Below, one piece after another: positions 40,593-43,284 of a stretch of DNA of 43,284 bases; the first letter of the stretch is position 1; every line of letters begins with the position of its first letter. This stretch comes from Patescibacteria group bacterium (GTDB lineage: Bacteria > Patescibacteriota > Minisyncoccia > Phycocordibacterales > UBA918): the NCBI GenBank assembly GCA_019750255.1, contig JAIEOU010000010.1, positions 1-43,284 on the forward strand. The letters run 5' to 3'. Position numbers and translations under genes: made by a program. The notes below the pieces were generated by a model. The model searched no databases, was not told the DNA's origin, and saw only the letters and a list, made by a program, of their open reading frames with translations.

Positions 40593-40662
40593 GAGGCGGA
40601 GTCGACAGCACTTACTACAAATTGGAGCAAAGCGAACAATTTTAGTTAGTGACTGGTGACCG
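40593..40662 (+). repeat. hairpin repeat R3
   Basis: 70 nt: starts GAGGCGGAGTCG, ends GTGACCG. Same fold. A G-C pair of R1/R2 is C-G here, and the distal stem is AAATTG/CAATTT; loop GAGCAAAGCGAA. No gene is recognisable anywhere in 40202-40755. Confidence 0.85.
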
Positions 40663-40755
40663 CAGTAACTTCGTTGCTTGCGTAACCGCCGAGATAGAAG
40701 TACTGCGCTGCGCGTGGTCGCAGAAATTTGTGAAAGGAATAATTTGTGCCCGAAC

Positions 40756-41661
40756 TCACTGATTACAATACAAAGAGAAATGGTTACCGGTTGAACGGGT
40801 CACGCTATGAGGCATGCAGGTATTGGTTGCGCGACCCTGAACATACGTTCCTGCCGGACAAGTTCCTCCCGACGCTGGTTCATACACCGCTCGACAGCCA
40901 TTTGCTTGAGCCGCTGCCTGAAAGGCCGCCACTCGAGTTTCGCTCCACTGGCGATCTCGAAACACGATATCGACACACGTCCCATTACTGTGACACGCAT
41001 TCTGATGCTGCCGGGTTGGCGGATACCCTTCGGTTACCTGCATCGCCTCACCACTCGCCGTAATAGTGGACCGCATGCGCTGTGCGTACGCAGCATCAAT
41101 AGTGCAACTATTAGGATTATTGCAGGCTACGTAAGTACTCATTCGTTCACAGTTCGCACACCCTGCCTGCGGAGTTGGCTGACCGGGAGTTGCCGGATTA
41201 ACCTGACTTGCACTTACCACTGCCGTAGCATCTGGTCTAGGTGCGTGTACATCTGCCTGTGCCCAGCATTCCACCGAAGACCAAGGAAACGGCCCACCCC
41301 GCTGATCGGTCACATTGAGGCCACGCATGAGCGTATCAACCACAATCCAGGCCGCCAAAATAATGAGGAGTCCCACAATCGCATTAACCAGACCATCTTT
41401 GGCAGCAGTAAGGGCTCCGGGATTTCCCCCTGAAGTAACAAGCTTTATCCCTGCAATTGCCGCGAGAACTGCAAACACCATAAATAAGACGCCCACCAGC
41501 CACGTAATCACTCTATTAGCCAAATCGACAACGTTACACGCACTACAATCAACCCCATCACAGGTGAGAAAATTACCAGAATCTACTGCAAAGGTTACAC
41601 TTGGTACTACCAAGAAAAAAAGCACCAAACAGCCTACAATAATTGTTCGGAATAGTGACAT
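40756..41661 (-). CDS. TrbC/VirB2-like pilin fused to an M15-like peptidase domain
   Basis: 301 aa. A signal peptide (residues 1-25), a Cys-rich segment (TCDGVDCSACN), and two hydrophobic helices around SGGNPGALTAAKDGLVNAIV form a TrbC/VirB2-type pilin core common in CPR. After a Pro/Ala linker, residues 165-301 hold a peptidase-like domain: HSNGTCVD matches the M15 zinc motif HxxGxAxD with Ala changed to Cys, and a third His lies in GNHFSLYC. Many Cys suggest disulfides outside the cell. It is the last gene of the 43078-40756 operon. Confidence 0.82.
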   Translation of the reverse strand: MSLFRTIIVGCLVLFFLVVPSVTFAVDSGNFLTCDGVDCSACNVVDLANRVITWLVGVLFMVFAVLAAIAGIKLVTSGGNPGALTAAKDGLVNAIVGLLIILAAWIVVDTLMRGLNVTDQRGGPFPWSSVECWAQADVHAPRPDATAVVSASQVNPATPGQPTPQAGCANCERMSTYVACNNPNSCTIDAAYAQRMRSTITASGEAMQVTEGYPPTRQHQNACHSNGTCVDIVFRDRQWSETRVAAFQAAAQANGCRAVYEPASGGTCPAGTYVQGRATNTCMPHSVTRSTGNHFSLYCNQ

Positions 41662-41668
41662 ACGTATT

Positions 41669-42199
41669 TTACGGAAGCGCTACACTACCAGCGCAAGCAC
41701 TAAATCCCAGCTCCTGACTGGTATACTCGGCGCTAATGTTGGCCGGCACGGAAACCGAGTGACGAAGCTGACACAGATCGGCTGGAGTGATGTTAAGTCG
41801 CTCCGTGAGGTACGCCTCCGCCTCACTGCGAGCCTTCCCGAGCGGCTCCCGAGTCAGCGCCACCGTAAAATCACCCGTCTGCGCAATGTACTGAATGATG
41901 TACGGAGCAGTAGCATTGGTGTCATTTAAATAGTAGAACCCAAGATTGCTCTGATCTGCGGTCACATCAGGATCATTTAGAAAGTTACGCACCTGACGAT
42001 TCCCGTTCATGAGCGGAACAGTCAAGGCCGTTCCGGCCACCACCTCCGCAGGAATCGGCTGTCCAACTGGAAACATTGGTGTGACCGGGGCGGGTGGTGG
42101 TACGGCAGTCGTGTCCGGTCGCATAAGCACCACTACCGCTAGCGAGAAGAGAAACCCCACTCCTACGACAGAACTTATGAATAGTGCGCGTGTAGTCAT
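41669..42199 (-). CDS. anchored extracytoplasmic protein of the pilin operon
   Basis: 176 aa. One N-terminal transmembrane helix (residues 6-26), a Pro-rich spacer and a compact domain of about 120 residues containing FYYLNDTNATAPYIIQYIAQ and EAEAYLTERLNITPADLCQL, with two Cys near the end. I do not recognise a named family. It lies 12 bp after the pilin-lysozyme gene and 7 bp before the pilin-peptidase gene, so it should work with them, perhaps as a pseudopilin-like or docking protein. Confidence 0.7.
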   Translation of the reverse strand: MTTRALFISSVVGVGFLFSLAVVVLMRPDTTAVPPPAPVTPMFPVGQPIPAEVVAGTALTVPLMNGNRQVRNFLNDPDVTADQSNLGFYYLNDTNATAPYIIQYIAQTGDFTVALTREPLGKARSEAEAYLTERLNITPADLCQLRHSVSVPANISAEYTSQELGFSACAGSVALP

Positions 42200-42211
42200 A
42201 ACTATAATGAA

Positions 42212-43078
42212 CTATGGGGTCCCCGAATAACGATCTATACAACCTTGGGCTCGGGTATTGCAGCCAGGACAGGTCCAGTCGCTATACGAAGTACGACTGC
42301 GTTGCACCAACTGCAATGCCATCTGCTGATTACAAGCCGCATCGGTACACTGCGAGAAGCTTTCACATCCAGCCGGTCGGTTGCGGACACTATTCCACGT
42401 AGTTTGGGTGATCTGAAATGTTCCGCACGCCGTCGAGTTTGATCCTGGATTACGCGTATTGAAGGGACCCCACGTAGGAATACCACTACTCTCAGTCATC
42501 GCGATACACGACATGATATTAGCTTGCTGCTCGGTATAACCAGAACTCATAAGCGACGCCACACTGCAGGCAGTGTTGCCCGCCGAACACTGCGCACCAG
42601 TTCCCCGACCGCCTCCAGTTGGCCCAGTATACTGAGTTCCTGGCTGCAAGCCAGCAGCCCGCGGACCATCAAAAACACCAGGTTGGCTGACGCACTGGAT
42701 CTCATTCCACACACCATACACCTGATCAGACAGGAGAGCCTTCATGAGCGTGTCAATCAGCAGCCACCCTGCGAGCAAAATAAAAAAACCAATTAGTATA
42801 TTGGAAAATGTCTCCTTAGCTTGGTTGAGGGCCCCCGGATTGCCACCGCTCGTAAGAAGCCTAAAGCCTGCCACCATGATGAGTAGCGCCGCCACAATAC
42901 TGAGCACGACCATAAGCCAGGCCACGACGCTATTAATCAGCTTGGTTACATCACATGCCTGACACTGCGCTTCACCCCTCCCGCCACACGGAACCAACCC
43001 TGCCGCTTCTACCCCGAGGGGCAAAAATATAAAGACACACACCAGGTAGGCAGGGACGAGTAGCTGGTAGAGCTTCAT
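42212..43078 (-). CDS. TrbC/VirB2-like pilin fused to a lysozyme-like (lytic transglycosylase) domain
   Basis: 288 aa. A signal peptide (residues 1-25), Cys-rich CQACDVTKL, and two hydrophobic helices around SGGNPGALNQAKETFSNIL form the pilin core. Residues 165-288 form a lysozyme-like domain: the catalytic Glu is in IAMTESSGIP, and ACGTFQITQTTW is the GxxQ-type motif of transglycosylases. At least ten Cys follow. It is the first gene of a three-gene operon with a leaderless-type promoter (TGCTAGAAT, 43086-43094) 7 nt upstream. Confidence 0.87.
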   Translation of the reverse strand: MKLYQLLVPAYLVCVFIFLPLGVEAAGLVPCGGRGEAQCQACDVTKLINSVVAWLMVVLSIVAALLIMVAGFRLLTSGGNPGALNQAKETFSNILIGFFILLAGWLLIDTLMKALLSDQVYGVWNEIQCVSQPGVFDGPRAAGLQPGTQYTGPTGGGRGTGAQCSAGNTACSVASLMSSGYTEQQANIMSCIAMTESSGIPTWGPFNTRNPGSNSTACGTFQITQTTWNSVRNRPAGCESFSQCTDAACNQQMALQLVQRSRTSYSDWTCPGCNTRAQGCIDRYSGTP

Positions 43079-43085
43079 TACTCAA

Positions 43086-43094
43086 ATTCTAGCA
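43086..43094 (-). promoter_or_regulatory. extended -10 of the pilin-hydrolase operon, leaderless type
   Basis: TGCTAGAAT on the minus strand, 7 nt before the ATG at 43078. Confidence 0.7.
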
Positions 43095-43155
43095 CGCTGA
43101 CACCCTTCCAAAATTACCCACTGTGTGCTAATTTGTACGGGCTTAAAAAGCATTC

Positions 43156-43238
43156 GCGTCGGTACTCAAGCGGTCAACGAGGGGAGACTGTAAATCTCCT
43201 GGCATCTGCCTACGAAGGTTCGAATCCCTCCCGGCGCA
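43156..43238 (+). tRNA. tRNA-Tyr (anticodon GTA)
   Basis: Class II tRNA with acceptor GCGTCGG/CCGGCGC, anticodon stem GGAGA/TCTCC with loop CTGTAAA (GTA), and a long variable arm. The T-stem GAAGG/CCCTC has one A-C mismatch. Discriminator A is followed by CA; CCA is not encoded. Confidence 0.9.
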
Positions 43239-43284
43239 CAGAGTTGAAAAAGCTAATACCTTTTCACTAGAAAGTCCTTGTTTA

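Noticed and set aside
40338-40662. Classical integron attC sites
   Set aside because: There is no GTTRRRY/RYYYAAC core pair, no integrase gene, and no cassette genes between the hairpins.
40201-40755. Possible CRISPR array in the repeat-rich region
   Set aside because: Repeats are about 69 nt, diverged, unevenly spaced and internally structured; no cas genes nearby.
1-43284. Recoded UGA (as in Gracilibacteria/SR1)
   Set aside because: Several genes end naturally at TGA at the expected family length and no gene needs UGA as a sense codon.

Overview
The window looks like a chromosomal segment of a Candidate Phyla Radiation (Patescibacteria, Parcubacteria-like) bacterium. The evidence is compact gene packing, short versions of core proteins (a DnaX without its zinc module or tau tail, a Rel protein without an ACT domain), TrbC/VirB2-like pilins fused to wall-lytic domains, very few Shine-Dalgarno sites, and standard code 11 with TGA used as a stop (for example dus and the histidine phosphatase). 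No marker gene fixes the lineage more precisely. Most of the window is near 50% GC. The stretch of about 20.1-24.7 kb is visibly richer in A and T.

Layout. 0.07-7.0 kb is a redox and methionine-sulfoxide repair block: MgtC-like protein, stand-alone MsrA with a partly duplicated 5' end, and a leftward set XRE regulator - DUF2178-like membrane protein - [palindromic promoter] - extracytoplasmic thioredoxin - CcdA/MsrA/MsrB fusion - TVP38 membrane protein - FAD disulfide reductase. 7.0-20.4 kb holds small regulators, stress and envelope genes: VF530-type protein, response regulator, phosphoesterase, methyltransferase, an ECF sigma/YggT/GlsB group, two secreted proteins beside a class F-type sortase, a PAS protein, cupin, DUF892 ferritin-like protein, uracil-DNA glycosylase, SIMPL, GNAT, Cdd1-like HhH and VOC proteins.

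20.4-24.9 kb is a patchwork downstream of tRNA-Gln: metG plus a foreign-looking GRDP-like gene, then an S66 peptidase plus a NUDIX gene, each pair bounded by copies of a tRNA 3' end and a diverged intergenic repeat. 24.9-40.2 kb is mainly housekeeping: histidine phosphatase, dnaX, DD-carboxypeptidase, dus, NUDIX, ftsQ-like, serS, dprA, topA, rel, parB, tRNA-Leu, miaA, tRNA-Trp. 40.2-40.75 kb is a gene-free region of structured repeats. 40.75-43.1 kb is a leftward operon of two pilin-hydrolase fusions with an anchored protein between them, followed by tRNA-Tyr.

The strongest unexplained signals are: (1) three roughly 69-nt hairpin repeats at 40.34-40.66 kb with compensatory base changes, a conserved bulged A and a conserved T-T mismatch, next to a three-way-junction element abutting tRNA-Trp; (2) at least 16 genes with a -10 box, usually extended (TGnTAnnnT), placed 6-8 nt before the start codon, which predicts widespread leaderless transcription; (3) tRNA 3'-end copies bounding gene pairs behind tRNA-Gln; (4) the msrA 5' duplication around a 91-bp hairpin insert whose 12-nt loop resembles the loops of the 40-kb repeats.
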